From an uncultured Fodinibius sp. (GTDB lineage: Bacteria > Bacteroidota > Rhodothermia > Balneolales > Balneolaceae), in NCBI GenBank assembly GCA_913057775.1, contig CAJXOG010000003.1:62001-126000 (forward strand): a stretch of 64,000 nt of DNA, read 5' to 3'. Every line of letters starts with the position of its first letter. Within the stretch, counting starts at the first letter, position 1. Below, one piece after another: positions 26,797 to 34,659 of the stretch. The position numbers were made by a program, and so were the translations under genes. Under the pieces are notes generated by a model, which worked only from the letters and a program-made list of their open reading frames with translations, ran no database searches and had not been told where the DNA came from.

Positions 26797-27120
26797 GGTG
26801 AAATTATTAACACGAGCAGCATTGAAAATGGAATTGCAGGAAGACTTTAGGAGCTGAATCAAATAAAGAAGGCAGCACCAGGGATCTTCTCCAACCGAAA
26901 GGTTCGGAGAAGGGAGGACCTCTGATGCCGCCCATTGAAGAACATTAATAATTTCTAATATAAGCATAAGTTTATGCTTCTTCAATGGCAGGCCTTCTGT
27001 ACTGTTGGCTCCTATGTGATTCGGACATAAGCTCCCGGATCCTATTCCGATAATCGGAATAATTAACAAGTTGGCTTGAACATTCAATTAATCTGAATAA
27101 AAACATAGGGGTAACCTATT
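26797..27120 (+). other. Structured 324-bp leader between csgF and the first curlin gene
   Basis: No credible gene, but several inverted repeats. CTTCTCCAACC-GAAA-GGTTcGGAGAAG (26886-26912) is an 11-bp stem with one bulge. CCATTGAAGAA (26932-26942) pairs perfectly with TTCTTCAATGG (26978-26988), enclosing AAGCATAA/TTATGCTT. TATTCCGAT-A-ATCGGAATA (27043-27061) is a perfect palindrome. ATAGG/CCTAT (27105-27119) is a small stem directly before the curlin ATG. Reading: leader RNA, small RNA gene or extragenic repeat; the sequence alone does not decide. I matched no known riboswitch class. Confidence 0.55.
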
Positions 27121-27897
27121 ATGAAGAAGCTAACAACACTACTTTTTGTTCTGGTATTCGCCAGTTCTATGGCGTTTGCTCAGAGTAATGATGCAGATGT
27201 GGACCAGGATGGTGACAACCAAGACGCTACGGTAACGCAGATGCAGAATCAAAACTCTGCTACAGTCGACCAGATGACAGATAATGCTGGACCTCAGGAA
27301 GCTACTGTCTATCAGGATGGCTTTTCCAATGTCGCTACAATTAGCCAAAGTCAGACTGGTGGTGGAAATAATGACCCAAAAAGTGTTGCTAAGATAGAGC
27401 AGCTTGGTAACAATAATTGGGCCAAACAAAGTGAATCTGCTGGTAGCTATAATAGTAATCAACATGCATATTCTCGGCAAGATGGTAACCGAAACTGGTC
27501 TAGCCAGACTGCAGTAAGTGGATATAATATAGATATGGATGTTCTCCAAGTTGGCAATAATAATGATGCCAAGCAGACTGCAAATGGTGCATATAATTCT
27601 GCTGATATAACATCATTGGGGAATGGTAATTATGCTGAGCAGTCTGTAACAAACTCAAGTTATGCCACAATCTACCAGGATGGTAGTAGTAACTATGCAT
27701 TTCAGGATTTAAATGATGGGTCATATACAAGTCCATCTGTTAATGCAGATATCGAGCAGTTAGGTAACAATAACTGGGCTTCTCAAACTCAAACTGGTGA
27801 AGGTTTGACTGCAACTACCAAACAATTCTCAAGTGGTAACTGGGCTGACATTGATCAGTCTGGCTATAATTCAACTGCTACTGTAACACAAAACTAA
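27121..27897 (+). CDS. csgA: Major curlin-repeat protein 1 (CsgA-like)
   Basis: A 258-residue secreted amyloid subunit. The signal peptide MKKLTTLLFVLVFASSMAFA is followed by about ten curlin-type repeats of the form xxADIxQxGxxNxAxQ with a period near 22-24 residues; examples are VDQDGDNQDATVTQ, IEQLGNNNWAKQS, VLQVGNNNDAKQT and IYQDGSSNYAFQD. The regular Gln and Asn stacks and paired glycines are those that build the CsgA beta-helix. It has about twice as many repeats as E. coli CsgA (five) and almost no charge other than Asp. A near-paralogue follows after 85 bp. Confidence 0.9.
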   Translation: MKKLTTLLFVLVFASSMAFAQSNDADVDQDGDNQDATVTQMQNQNSATVDQMTDNAGPQEATVYQDGFSNVATISQSQTGGGNNDPKSVAKIEQLGNNNWAKQSESAGSYNSNQHAYSRQDGNRNWSSQTAVSGYNIDMDVLQVGNNNDAKQTANGAYNSADITSLGNGNYAEQSVTNSSYATIYQDGSSNYAFQDLNDGSYTSPSVNADIEQLGNNNWASQTQTGEGLTATTKQFSSGNWADIDQSGYNSTATVTQN

Positions 27898-27904
27898 ATT
27901 AAAT

Positions 27905-27937
27905 AAAAGGGACGCTAGCTAAAAGGTGTCCCTTTTT
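27905..27937 (+). terminator. Terminator between the two curlin genes
   Basis: AAAAGGGAC pairs with GTCCCTTTT (9 bp) around a 14-nt loop and ends in T5, directly after the first curlin stop. Partial read-through would set the ratio of the two subunits. Confidence 0.75.
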
Positions 27938-27982
27938 AACTACCTAATACTGAATTATTTCCAATTTAAAACTCATAATATT

Positions 27983-28768
27983 ATGAAGAAGCTAACAACA
28001 CTACTTTTTGTTCTGGTGTTTGCCAGTTCGATGGCATTTGCGCAGAACAACGACGCAGATGTCGATCAGACTGGGAATAATCTTGATGCTGAGGTGTCAC
28101 AATTGCAGAATCAGAACTCTGCAGATGTGGATCAGGCGTCAGAACAGGATGCTATCTCTTTGGAATCTTCTGTTTACCAAGATGGCTTTTCCAATAGTGC
28201 TACCATTAGTCAAGATCAAGATGGTGAAGCAACTGTAAAATCAAGTTCTGCTAATATTGAACAGATTGGCAACAATAACTGGGCTTCGCAGTCGCAAGCA
28301 ATGTTCCAGAATAATAGTAACCATGACCATAGCGTGCGACAGGATGGAAACCGAAACTGGTCTAATCAATCAAGCACTTCAGGATACAGCGTAGATTTTG
28401 ATGTGCTACAGGTTGGTAACAACAATGATGCAGAGCAGGTTGGTAATAGTGCATCGGCTTCTGGTGCCGAAATTACTTCGCTAGGTAATGGCAACGTTGC
28501 TGAACAAACTATGGCAAACCTAAAGAATGACGCTACCATTTACCAAGATGGTAGTGGAAACTATGCCGCTCAAGATCAAACTGGTCCTACTGGCTTTATG
28601 GGTAATGGAAATACCGCTGATATTGAACAGTTGGGTAACAACAACTGGGCAAACCAAATGCAAGATGGTAATAACTTAAATGCTACTATTAATCAGTATT
28701 CCAGTGGTAACTGGGCTGATGTAAGCCAGACTGGTTTTGGTTCTACTGCAACTGTAACACAAAACTAA
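27983..28768 (+). CDS. Major curlin-repeat protein 2 (CsgA-like paralogue)
   Basis: The ORF track begins at 27926, but ATG 27983 opens the same signal peptide as curlin 1, so 261 residues are predicted. The first 35 nt of the two genes are identical and the repeat order is conserved (VYQDGFSN, IEQ-GNNNWA, RQDGNRNWS, VLQVGNNNDA, TSLGNGN, IYQDGSGNYA, IEQLGNNNWA, FGSTATVTQN), while the spacers between repeats differ. This marks a tandem duplication with drift in the exposed turns. A terminator follows, so csgG is likely expressed from its own signal or by read-through. Confidence 0.9.
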   Translation: MKKLTTLLFVLVFASSMAFAQNNDADVDQTGNNLDAEVSQLQNQNSADVDQASEQDAISLESSVYQDGFSNSATISQDQDGEATVKSSSANIEQIGNNNWASQSQAMFQNNSNHDHSVRQDGNRNWSNQSSTSGYSVDFDVLQVGNNNDAEQVGNSASASGAEITSLGNGNVAEQTMANLKNDATIYQDGSGNYAAQDQTGPTGFMGNGNTADIEQLGNNNWANQMQDGNNLNATINQYSSGNWADVSQTGFGSTATVTQN

Positions 28769-28790
28769 AATAAGCAGCACGTAATTTTCG

Positions 28791-28826
28791 ACCGGAGAGG
28801 ATGGAAGACTCCTCTCCCGGTTTTCT
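28791..28826 (+). terminator. Terminator after the second curlin gene
   Basis: ACCGGAGAGG and CCTCTCCCGGT form a 10-bp stem with one bulged C, followed by TTTCTTTT. Confidence 0.75.
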
Positions 28827-28878
28827 TTTAGCAATCAAGCATTTTTAAATAAACAGTAATTTTACTTAATAGTTTTTA

Positions 28879-30249
28879 ATGCATAGGAAAGCGGTCACAA
28901 TCTGCAGCATACTTTTAGCGGCATTCATGCTTGGTTCCTGTACGTCAGCCCTGCATCCGCTGGAAACTGAGCGGGTAAAACCCGGTATTCAAAGCAAGGT
29001 ACATGAGGAATTAACGAATATGCCGGAACCCCAAAGCAAAGTAGTAGCGGCCGTGTATCGGTTTCGGGATCAAACCGGCCAATATAAGCCTTCGAACCGG
29101 GGGGCCAGCTGGTCGACGGCCGTAACGCAGGGAGCAACGTCCATACTTATTAAATCGATGGAGGATTCGGGCTGGTTTACGCCCATCGAACGAGCGGGCG
29201 TTTCAAATCTGCTTAACGAGCGACAGATTATACAGAAGACGCGACAGCAAAATAATCAAAGTGGAAAGTTACCGCCTATGTTGTTTGCCGGCATTATTCT
29301 GGAAGGCGGCATTATCGGCTATGATACGAACGTAATTACCGGAGGCGGGGGGGCTCGTCTGCTCGGTACCGGTGCTTCGGGACAGTATCGCAAGGATCAG
29401 GTTACGATTTACCTTCGGGCCGTTTCCACTAAAACAGGTAAAGTGCTTGAAACCGTGCATACAACCAAGTCTATTATATCGCAGGAGCTGCAAAGTGGCG
29501 CGTTTCGCTACATTGATACCAATCGCCTGCTCGAGGCTGAAGCCGGATTTACCTACAATGAACCCCCGGTCATGGCCGTAACTGAAGCCATTGATGAAGC
29601 GGTGAAATTGCTGGTTATTAATGGTGAAAAGCAGGGAATTTGGAGTGCCCGGGACACGACCAAATTTAACCAGTATGTTAATAAATTTGAGCAGAAAAAA
29701 GAGTGGGAGCAGCGGGCACAGACCGATTATTTTGGATTGAACAGTAATGAAAAATTTCGATCGGGTTTAGATATCTCTGCAAACGTTATATTTGGCAGTC
29801 ATATAGGCAGTTATCCTTCTGCAAACGACGAGATAGGGGGATCGTTAAAGGCTGAATACTTTTTAAGTCGACAGCTTTCATTAAAAGGAAATGTAGAACG
29901 GTCGAGGGTGGGTGCACAAAAGGCGTTTTCAAAACCTTATACTGCTTTTGATTTAACAGTAAATGGATACTTTACACCTGGCTCAAAGCTTTCTCCATTT
30001 GTGGGATTAGGAGCAGGAAATATTACTTATGATCGAAAACCCCGATTTTCGAACAGGGGATATTTTCCGACAGTGACGGCCGAAGCGGGATTGGATTACC
30101 GCATATCAGAACGGATTGGTGTCCATGTCGGTTTTAACTACCGCTATTTGATTGAGGATGGGCTTGATGGAATAAGCAGGGGTACGATACATGATCAAAA
30201 GTGGAATGTAAGTACCGGCGTAAGTTATTCACCGAAGTTTTTTCAATAA
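28879..30249 (+). CDS. csgG: Curli secretion pore CsgG with C-terminal beta-barrel extension
   Basis: CsgG is the lipoprotein that forms the outer-membrane pore for curlin export. The 456-residue product has a lipobox MLGSC (Cys21) and a full CsgG domain at about 50-255, including VVAAVYRFRDQTGQYKPS, GGIIGYD, YLRAVSTKTGKVLETV and GAFRYIDTNRLLEAEAGFTYNEP. E. coli CsgG ends near residue 277. Here a linker (256-290) leads to a further 165 residues of alternating strands (SGLDISANVIFGSHIG ... VGLGAGNITYD ... VGFNYRYLIEDG ... FQ), like an 8-stranded OmpA/OmpX-type barrel ending in Phe-Gln. Whether that barrel inserts beside the pore is unknown. Confidence 0.92.
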   Translation: MHRKAVTICSILLAAFMLGSCTSALHPLETERVKPGIQSKVHEELTNMPEPQSKVVAAVYRFRDQTGQYKPSNRGASWSTAVTQGATSILIKSMEDSGWFTPIERAGVSNLLNERQIIQKTRQQNNQSGKLPPMLFAGIILEGGIIGYDTNVITGGGGARLLGTGASGQYRKDQVTIYLRAVSTKTGKVLETVHTTKSIISQELQSGAFRYIDTNRLLEAEAGFTYNEPPVMAVTEAIDEAVKLLVINGEKQGIWSARDTTKFNQYVNKFEQKKEWEQRAQTDYFGLNSNEKFRSGLDISANVIFGSHIGSYPSANDEIGGSLKAEYFLSRQLSLKGNVERSRVGAQKAFSKPYTAFDLTVNGYFTPGSKLSPFVGLGAGNITYDRKPRFSNRGYFPTVTAEAGLDYRISERIGVHVGFNYRYLIEDGLDGISRGTIHDQKWNVSTGVSYSPKFFQ

Positions 30250-30321
30250 TATTCATAAGATAGAATTTGGCAAATAATATTGAGTAATATGAATAGGTAT
30301 TAAAATTAACAGAGGCTCGCT

Positions 30322-30885
30322 ATGAAGTTACATAAGTTATGGTTTTTAGTTTTTGTGTTGTTGTTTTTGGCATTTGGAACAGTCGTTGCTCAAGAGATAG
30401 AAGGGCCGATAGATACTGATGATATTAATAATCCCGGTATCGATTATAATGAAGCTCAGAAAAGCTTTGGGATTATGCAGTTTCTAACATCTACTGTGGA
30501 GAGCCCGAGTGACGTATCTGAGAATACCAACAATGTGGCTATCATTGAGCAGGTAGGTAGCAACAACAAAGCTTATCTTGATCAGAAGGGTAGCAATATT
30601 TACGGAGCAATTATTCAGCGTGGTTCAGGAAATACGGCAGATCTGTGGCAGCAAGGAAGCAATTTGCAATCTGTGATTAATATGCAGGGCAATAATAACT
30701 TCCTGAAGTTTGATCAAACTGCGAGCAATCGCAATGCTTGGTTAAAAATTGATGGTAACATGATGGAATATGATGCCAAACAAACAAATACCGGCTTTAC
30801 GCTTACTCCTAAAAGTTCTACCCAACCGGTTTTAGAGATTTCAAGTAATACTCAAACAATACCGCTTATCATCAGCAATAACTAA
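30322..30885 (+). CDS. Minor curlin-repeat protein (CsgB-like)
   Basis: A 187-residue secreted protein with signal peptide (ending TVVAQ, about residue 24), a non-repeat N-terminal segment of about 50 residues, and four to five curlin-like repeats (AIIEQVGSNNKAYLDQ, GAIIQRGSGNTADLWQ, SVINMQGNNNFLKFDQ). The C-terminal 40 residues are non-repetitive and end in IPLIISNN. Fewer repeats, basic residues inside them and its place just after csgG suggest a nucleator or capping subunit comparable to CsgB, but the order is inferred. Confidence 0.75.
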   Translation: MKLHKLWFLVFVLLFLAFGTVVAQEIEGPIDTDDINNPGIDYNEAQKSFGIMQFLTSTVESPSDVSENTNNVAIIEQVGSNNKAYLDQKGSNIYGAIIQRGSGNTADLWQQGSNLQSVINMQGNNNFLKFDQTASNRNAWLKIDGNMMEYDAKQTNTGFTLTPKSSTQPVLEISSNTQTIPLIISNN

Positions 30886-30916
30886 ATAACAAAGACTTAT
30901 TATAGATAGCACTTTT

Positions 30917-31555
30917 ATGAATATTAAGTATTCGATTGTCGCTTTACTTTGTTTGGTGGTCCTATGGGGCTGCTCTAAAGAAACGATAACCCCCGAAACC
31001 TTTGGCAATATTAATGGACAGGTATTGAACAGTGAAACGGAGGAAGGGATTGGCAGCGTAAATATTACTACTTCTCCGGCCACAAACTCAATAATAACGA
31101 ATCAGGACGGTAGTTTTAGTCTTAATGAAGTTACCACTGGTAACTACAATATAACGGCAAGTAAGTCTGATTATGAGTCATCGACAGTGAGTGTAAATGT
31201 CCGTGAAGGTAAAACGGCAACAGCACAGATTTTTCTTGATCCCGAAGATGGAAACGGGGAGAAAAATTTAACAGCCGAAGTTACTGCTTGGAATCAGAGA
31301 ACTGTTAACCAGGATACCACCGACAGTGATAGCACGTTTGCTGATGTGGAATACCAAGTAACGAATAACAGTGATGATATCGATATAGATGAGTACGAAG
31401 TGTATTTCGATATTTATACTACCGGAGAAACCTATTCCAGGGAGGAAGCTGATACGGCTCTTGCATCCGGTGAAAGAAATATTGGGGAATTTTCAAAATA
31501 TGTTCACCAAACCACAATAGATTCTGTAGTGGTAAGCGGTACATACGTAGACTAA
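30917..31555 (+). CDS. Lipoprotein with carboxypeptidase-regulatory-like (Ig-like) domain
   Basis: A 212-residue lipoprotein (VVLWGC, Cys19). Residues 30-110 match a CarboxypepD_reg-like fold: INGQVLNSETEEGIGSVNITT, then TNQDGSFSLNEVTTGNYNITASKSDYESS. The C-terminal half is another beta domain of no recognised family, acidic and lysine-poor. It lies between two curlin-repeat genes, 31 bp after the CsgB-like gene, so a surface role alongside the fibre is plausible. Such domains are common in Bacteroidota surface proteins, so a purely structural role is equally possible. Confidence 0.7.
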   Translation: MNIKYSIVALLCLVVLWGCSKETITPETFGNINGQVLNSETEEGIGSVNITTSPATNSIITNQDGSFSLNEVTTGNYNITASKSDYESSTVSVNVREGKTATAQIFLDPEDGNGEKNLTAEVTAWNQRTVNQDTTDSDSTFADVEYQVTNNSDDIDIDEYEVYFDIYTTGETYSREEADTALASGERNIGEFSKYVHQTTIDSVVVSGTYVD

Positions 31556-31612
31556 GAAGCTGGGTTATTTCTATTTAGTTACGATAAGTAATGGCCATGT
31601 TATTTCTGAGAT

Positions 31613-32620
31613 ATGAAAAACCCACGACAAAAATATCCGTTCTATAGAATTGTTTCTCTTGTTATACTGGTAGCACTGGTGTTTTTGGTAAGGCATGATT
31701 TGAACCGAACCATTAATCCTCTTCCTTTCTCTTCTTCTACGGAATCACAGCAGATAACTCCACCCGATATAAATTTATTTTCTCCGGACATTGCTTTTTC
31801 TAATGATGGTATATTAAACGATTTAGATTATACCGATAAGCCAACGGTTCCAATATATCAATCTCCGAAAATTTTTGAGCCGAATATTCAAAAGAATCTT
31901 TATTTCTCGGGCATAAAGGTTAAAAAGATAAAGCTTAAGAAACCGGAGAAAAGCGACAAGGAATCCAATCTGGTTCAACAAAAACAATCCGATACGGATA
32001 TATTTCTTGATCTGCCTGAATTTGCTAATAACGTTGGTTTCAACTGGGTAGCCAATAATCAAAGGGTAGCAACAAGTTTCAATGTAAAACAGCAAAATCA
32101 TCTTAAGCTATTACCGAGTATTGCTCAAATAAAGAATAATATGGATTATACCGACCTTGGGCAGAATAATGAGTTTGATGATCAAATTGTAGGTGGTTTT
32201 GGAAACAAGCGAAACGTAACTCATATTGGGAATTTCAATTATACGAATCATATCCTCTACAATACTTTCTATTCTGATTTTCTCGTCCGCTCGATAGGAG
32301 ATTACAATACGAGTATTCAGAATGTTTTTAATGCATATAATGCCCGCCTGGATGTAATTCAGAACGGTTCAAATAATAGGGTAAGACAAGATGTTTATTC
32401 AAGAACCGCTTTTGGCACTTTTAAAAGTACTGTAAACGAGGTTCGCCAGATTGGGAGCTATAATTTGTTTAGCTCACAACAGGTAGGAATATCTAATACT
32501 ATCGAGGCTATACAACTTGGTAATTTTAATAATGTTGACATTACTCAAGAAGGCAATAATAACTCTGCGGAAGTACGTCAGTCTGGTACGGGAAATACTG
32601 TGACAATTGAACAGAACTAA
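31613..32620 (+). CDS. Curlin-repeat protein with N-terminal membrane anchor
   Basis: A 335-residue protein. A single hydrophobic helix at about 11-27 (YRIVSLVILVALVFLV), preceded by Lys/Arg residues, has no obvious cleavage site, so it may stay as an anchor. Residues 30-150 are a non-repetitive spacer, polar and Lys-rich in the middle. Residues 155-335 show curlin-like repeats (VIQNGSNNRVRQD, VRQIGSYNLFSSQQ, AIQLGNFNNVDITQ, GNNNSAEVRQSGTGNTVTIEQN). The C-terminal closing motif resembles that of the two major curlins (TATVTQN). No CsgA or CsgB I know of has such an N-terminal region. Confidence 0.7.
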   Translation: MKNPRQKYPFYRIVSLVILVALVFLVRHDLNRTINPLPFSSSTESQQITPPDINLFSPDIAFSNDGILNDLDYTDKPTVPIYQSPKIFEPNIQKNLYFSGIKVKKIKLKKPEKSDKESNLVQQKQSDTDIFLDLPEFANNVGFNWVANNQRVATSFNVKQQNHLKLLPSIAQIKNNMDYTDLGQNNEFDDQIVGGFGNKRNVTHIGNFNYTNHILYNTFYSDFLVRSIGDYNTSIQNVFNAYNARLDVIQNGSNNRVRQDVYSRTAFGTFKSTVNEVRQIGSYNLFSSQQVGISNTIEAIQLGNFNNVDITQEGNNNSAEVRQSGTGNTVTIEQN

Positions 32621-32679
32621 AGCAAATAAGAGGAACCCAGCATTATAAGCCCCTCGAAAAAATTTCTGCTGTTGCTATA

Positions 32680-33642
32680 TTAATTAAAAGAAAGTCTCAC
32701 TGTTCCACCAGAGGTACGGGCCGTCACCTTTGGTCCGCCGCCATTCAGTTTGCCATCCACTTCGTTATTTTCCATTTCACCTGAAAAGTTATTGAATGTT
32801 CCATGCACAAAAGTACCCTTTAGCTGTAAGTCTACTCCTATATTGTTAGGGATGGAAAGATCTACATTGCCTCCGCTGGTTTTAAGATCAACAAATTGAT
32901 CTATTGTATTAAGATTGGCGGTTATACTACCCCCACTTGTTGCTGCCTTAATGCTTCCACTGATATCTGAAAGTTTTATATGTCCACCGCTGGTTTTAGC
33001 TTGCAGCGTTCCGGCAACGGTGTTGGCGCTAATGTGTCCACCGCTTGTTCGTACATCAAGATCACCTTCCATATTTAAAAGATCAATATGTCCGCCTGAG
33101 GTTTTGGCTTCAATTTTTCCTTTTAAGTTTTCCAGATTTAGATGGCCTCCACTAGTGGCAATCGTTTGATCTCCTTCAAGATTCTTTGCCTCAATATGAC
33201 CGCCGCTTGTTTTGAGGTCAGTACTCATCTCCTTTGGGGCAAATACGACAAATGAAATAGAAGTCCGATCGTTATTCCATGACGACCAGCTGTTTCTTCC
33301 TTTATGCTTAGCAATGGCATTGACAGAATTCCCGGATTGGGAAATATCAATCTCCCATTTATCAAGGTTAGTATCACTTGGAGTAAGGTTTTCCCCATCC
33401 TTGCGGACGTACATCTCAATATAAACTGTGTTGGAGTTTGAACCCTCAACGGTAATATGTCCGCCGGAGGTACGAACCTGAAGTTCTCCGGGAGTATTAA
33501 TATTAAATTCTTCTGTGCGGTACGGATTATCTTGGTCGAGTGATCCTGGGTTGGCTGAAACACTCATAAAAAGAAGGCTGAAAATGAGTGAAAATGTCAG
33601 GGCAAGCAAAACCTTGGTTATGTATATCTTTCGGCTAGTCAT
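32680..33642 (-). CDS. DUF4097-family beta-solenoid protein with TSGGH repeats
   Basis: A 320-residue exported protein with an N-terminal signal (hydrophobic 10-32, ending SVSANPG). From residue 55 to the end it is a run of short strands with the repeat TSGGHI (LQVRTSGGHITVEGS, LKTSGGHIEAKNL, AKTSGGHIDLLNM and so on, ending ARTSGGTVRLSFN). This is the DUF4097 putative-adhesin pattern, expected to fold as a right-handed beta-helix. A GAGGAG site sits shortly before the ATG. It converges on the curli cluster; its function is unknown, and family members are sometimes found with anti-sigma or stress genes. Confidence 0.85.
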   Translation of the reverse strand: MTSRKIYITKVLLALTFSLIFSLLFMSVSANPGSLDQDNPYRTEEFNINTPGELQVRTSGGHITVEGSNSNTVYIEMYVRKDGENLTPSDTNLDKWEIDISQSGNSVNAIAKHKGRNSWSSWNNDRTSISFVVFAPKEMSTDLKTSGGHIEAKNLEGDQTIATSGGHLNLENLKGKIEAKTSGGHIDLLNMEGDLDVRTSGGHISANTVAGTLQAKTSGGHIKLSDISGSIKAATSGGSITANLNTIDQFVDLKTSGGNVDLSIPNNIGVDLQLKGTFVHGTFNNFSGEMENNEVDGKLNGGGPKVTARTSGGTVRLSFN

Positions 33643-33806
33643 AAGTTCTCCTCGTTTTATTAATGAAATTACAGCTTTGCTGTACGCAAATAATTCAAAA
33701 AGTGTTACACATATTGTTGAATTGGTAAAAGGTTTGCAGGTAGGAGAGCTGCTATCAATTCATTATTTTCAGACAGCCAAGAAATAGGATAAAATGAAAG
33801 TTAGTT

Positions 33807-34658
33807 ATGAAGTTACCATTTGTACTTGCCAAGCGATTTGTGGCGGGAGAATCATTTGATCAGGCGGAGCCCAAAGTTAAAGCACTAAATGATAAGGATA
33901 TAAAAATAACTCTCGACCTGCTGGGCGAAAACGTAGAAGACCGGCAAACAGCAGATGAGACGGTCGAGAACTATATTCGGCTTCTGAATAATATCGATGA
34001 TTCGGAATTGGACAGTACAATATCAATTAAGCTTACCATGATGGGGCTGGATATCGACCGCAATTACTGCAGAGATAACCTGTTCAGATTGCTGGATGTT
34101 GCCCGTGAGAACGATCAGTTTGTCCGTATTGACATGGAAGGGTCCGATTATACCCAAGAGACCATCGACCTGTTTACGGAAGCCTTTCAAGAATATGGCA
34201 AGCACCTAGGCATTGTGATTCAAGCCTATCTGCATCGTACTAAAGAAGACATCGACCAGCTGGCCGAAATTGGTGCCGATGTACGACTTTGCAAGGGGGC
34301 GTACAAAGAGCCCAAAGATATTGCCCTGCAAAATATGGATGACATCAGAGAGGCGTTTAAGGAATATGCTGAGGTGTTATTGGAAAAGACTCCTTATCCT
34401 CGTATCGCCACGCATGATAATGAGTTGATAAACTGGACCAAAGAGTATACCCGGGAAAATGATATAGGTAAATCCCGGTTTGAGTTTCAGATGCTTTATG
34501 GATTGCGCCAGGAAACGATGGAAGAGTTTGCCGCCAATGGTTACAATGCACGAATTTACGTACCCTTTGGTACCATGTGGTTCCCCTATTTTAAGCGTCG
34601 CCTGATGGAGCGGAAAGAAAATATTTGGTTTGTTCTTTCGACCTTATTCCAGAAATAA
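33807..34658 (+). CDS. putB: Proline dehydrogenase
   Basis: Oxidises L-proline to pyrroline-5-carboxylate with FAD, passing electrons to the quinone pool. The 283-residue product is the short monofunctional type. Motifs include SIKLTMMGL, VRIDMEGSDYT, GIVIQAYLHRT, VRLCKGAYKEP, IATHDNEL, FEFQMLYGLR and YVPFGTMWFPYFKRRLMERKEN near the C-terminus. No pyrroline-5-carboxylate dehydrogenase lies adjacent. The DoxX gene starts 1 bp after the stop, implying co-transcription. Confidence 0.93.
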   Translation: MKLPFVLAKRFVAGESFDQAEPKVKALNDKDIKITLDLLGENVEDRQTADETVENYIRLLNNIDDSELDSTISIKLTMMGLDIDRNYCRDNLFRLLDVARENDQFVRIDMEGSDYTQETIDLFTEAFQEYGKHLGIVIQAYLHRTKEDIDQLAEIGADVRLCKGAYKEPKDIALQNMDDIREAFKEYAEVLLEKTPYPRIATHDNELINWTKEYTRENDIGKSRFEFQMLYGLRQETMEEFAANGYNARIYVPFGTMWFPYFKRRLMERKENIWFVLSTLFQK

Positions 34659-34659
34659 T

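Noticed and set aside
26881-27000. Cyclic-di-GMP riboswitch before the curlin genes
   Set aside because: The GAAA-capped stem was suggestive, but the conserved core sequences of the GEMM classes were not found around it.
26638-27087. Minus-strand ORF of 149 residues across csgF and the leader
   Set aside because: Half of it is antisense to csgF and the remainder is antisense to the hairpin region; no recognisable domain or start signal.
27121-28768. Possible CRISPR array or simple DNA repeat
   Set aside because: The periodicity is at the protein level (curlin repeats); the DNA repeats are imperfect, of variable spacing and inside open reading frames.
33515-33787. Plus-strand ORF of 90 residues before proline dehydrogenase
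   Set aside because: It begins inside the antisense of the DUF4097 gene and shows no protein-like pattern.
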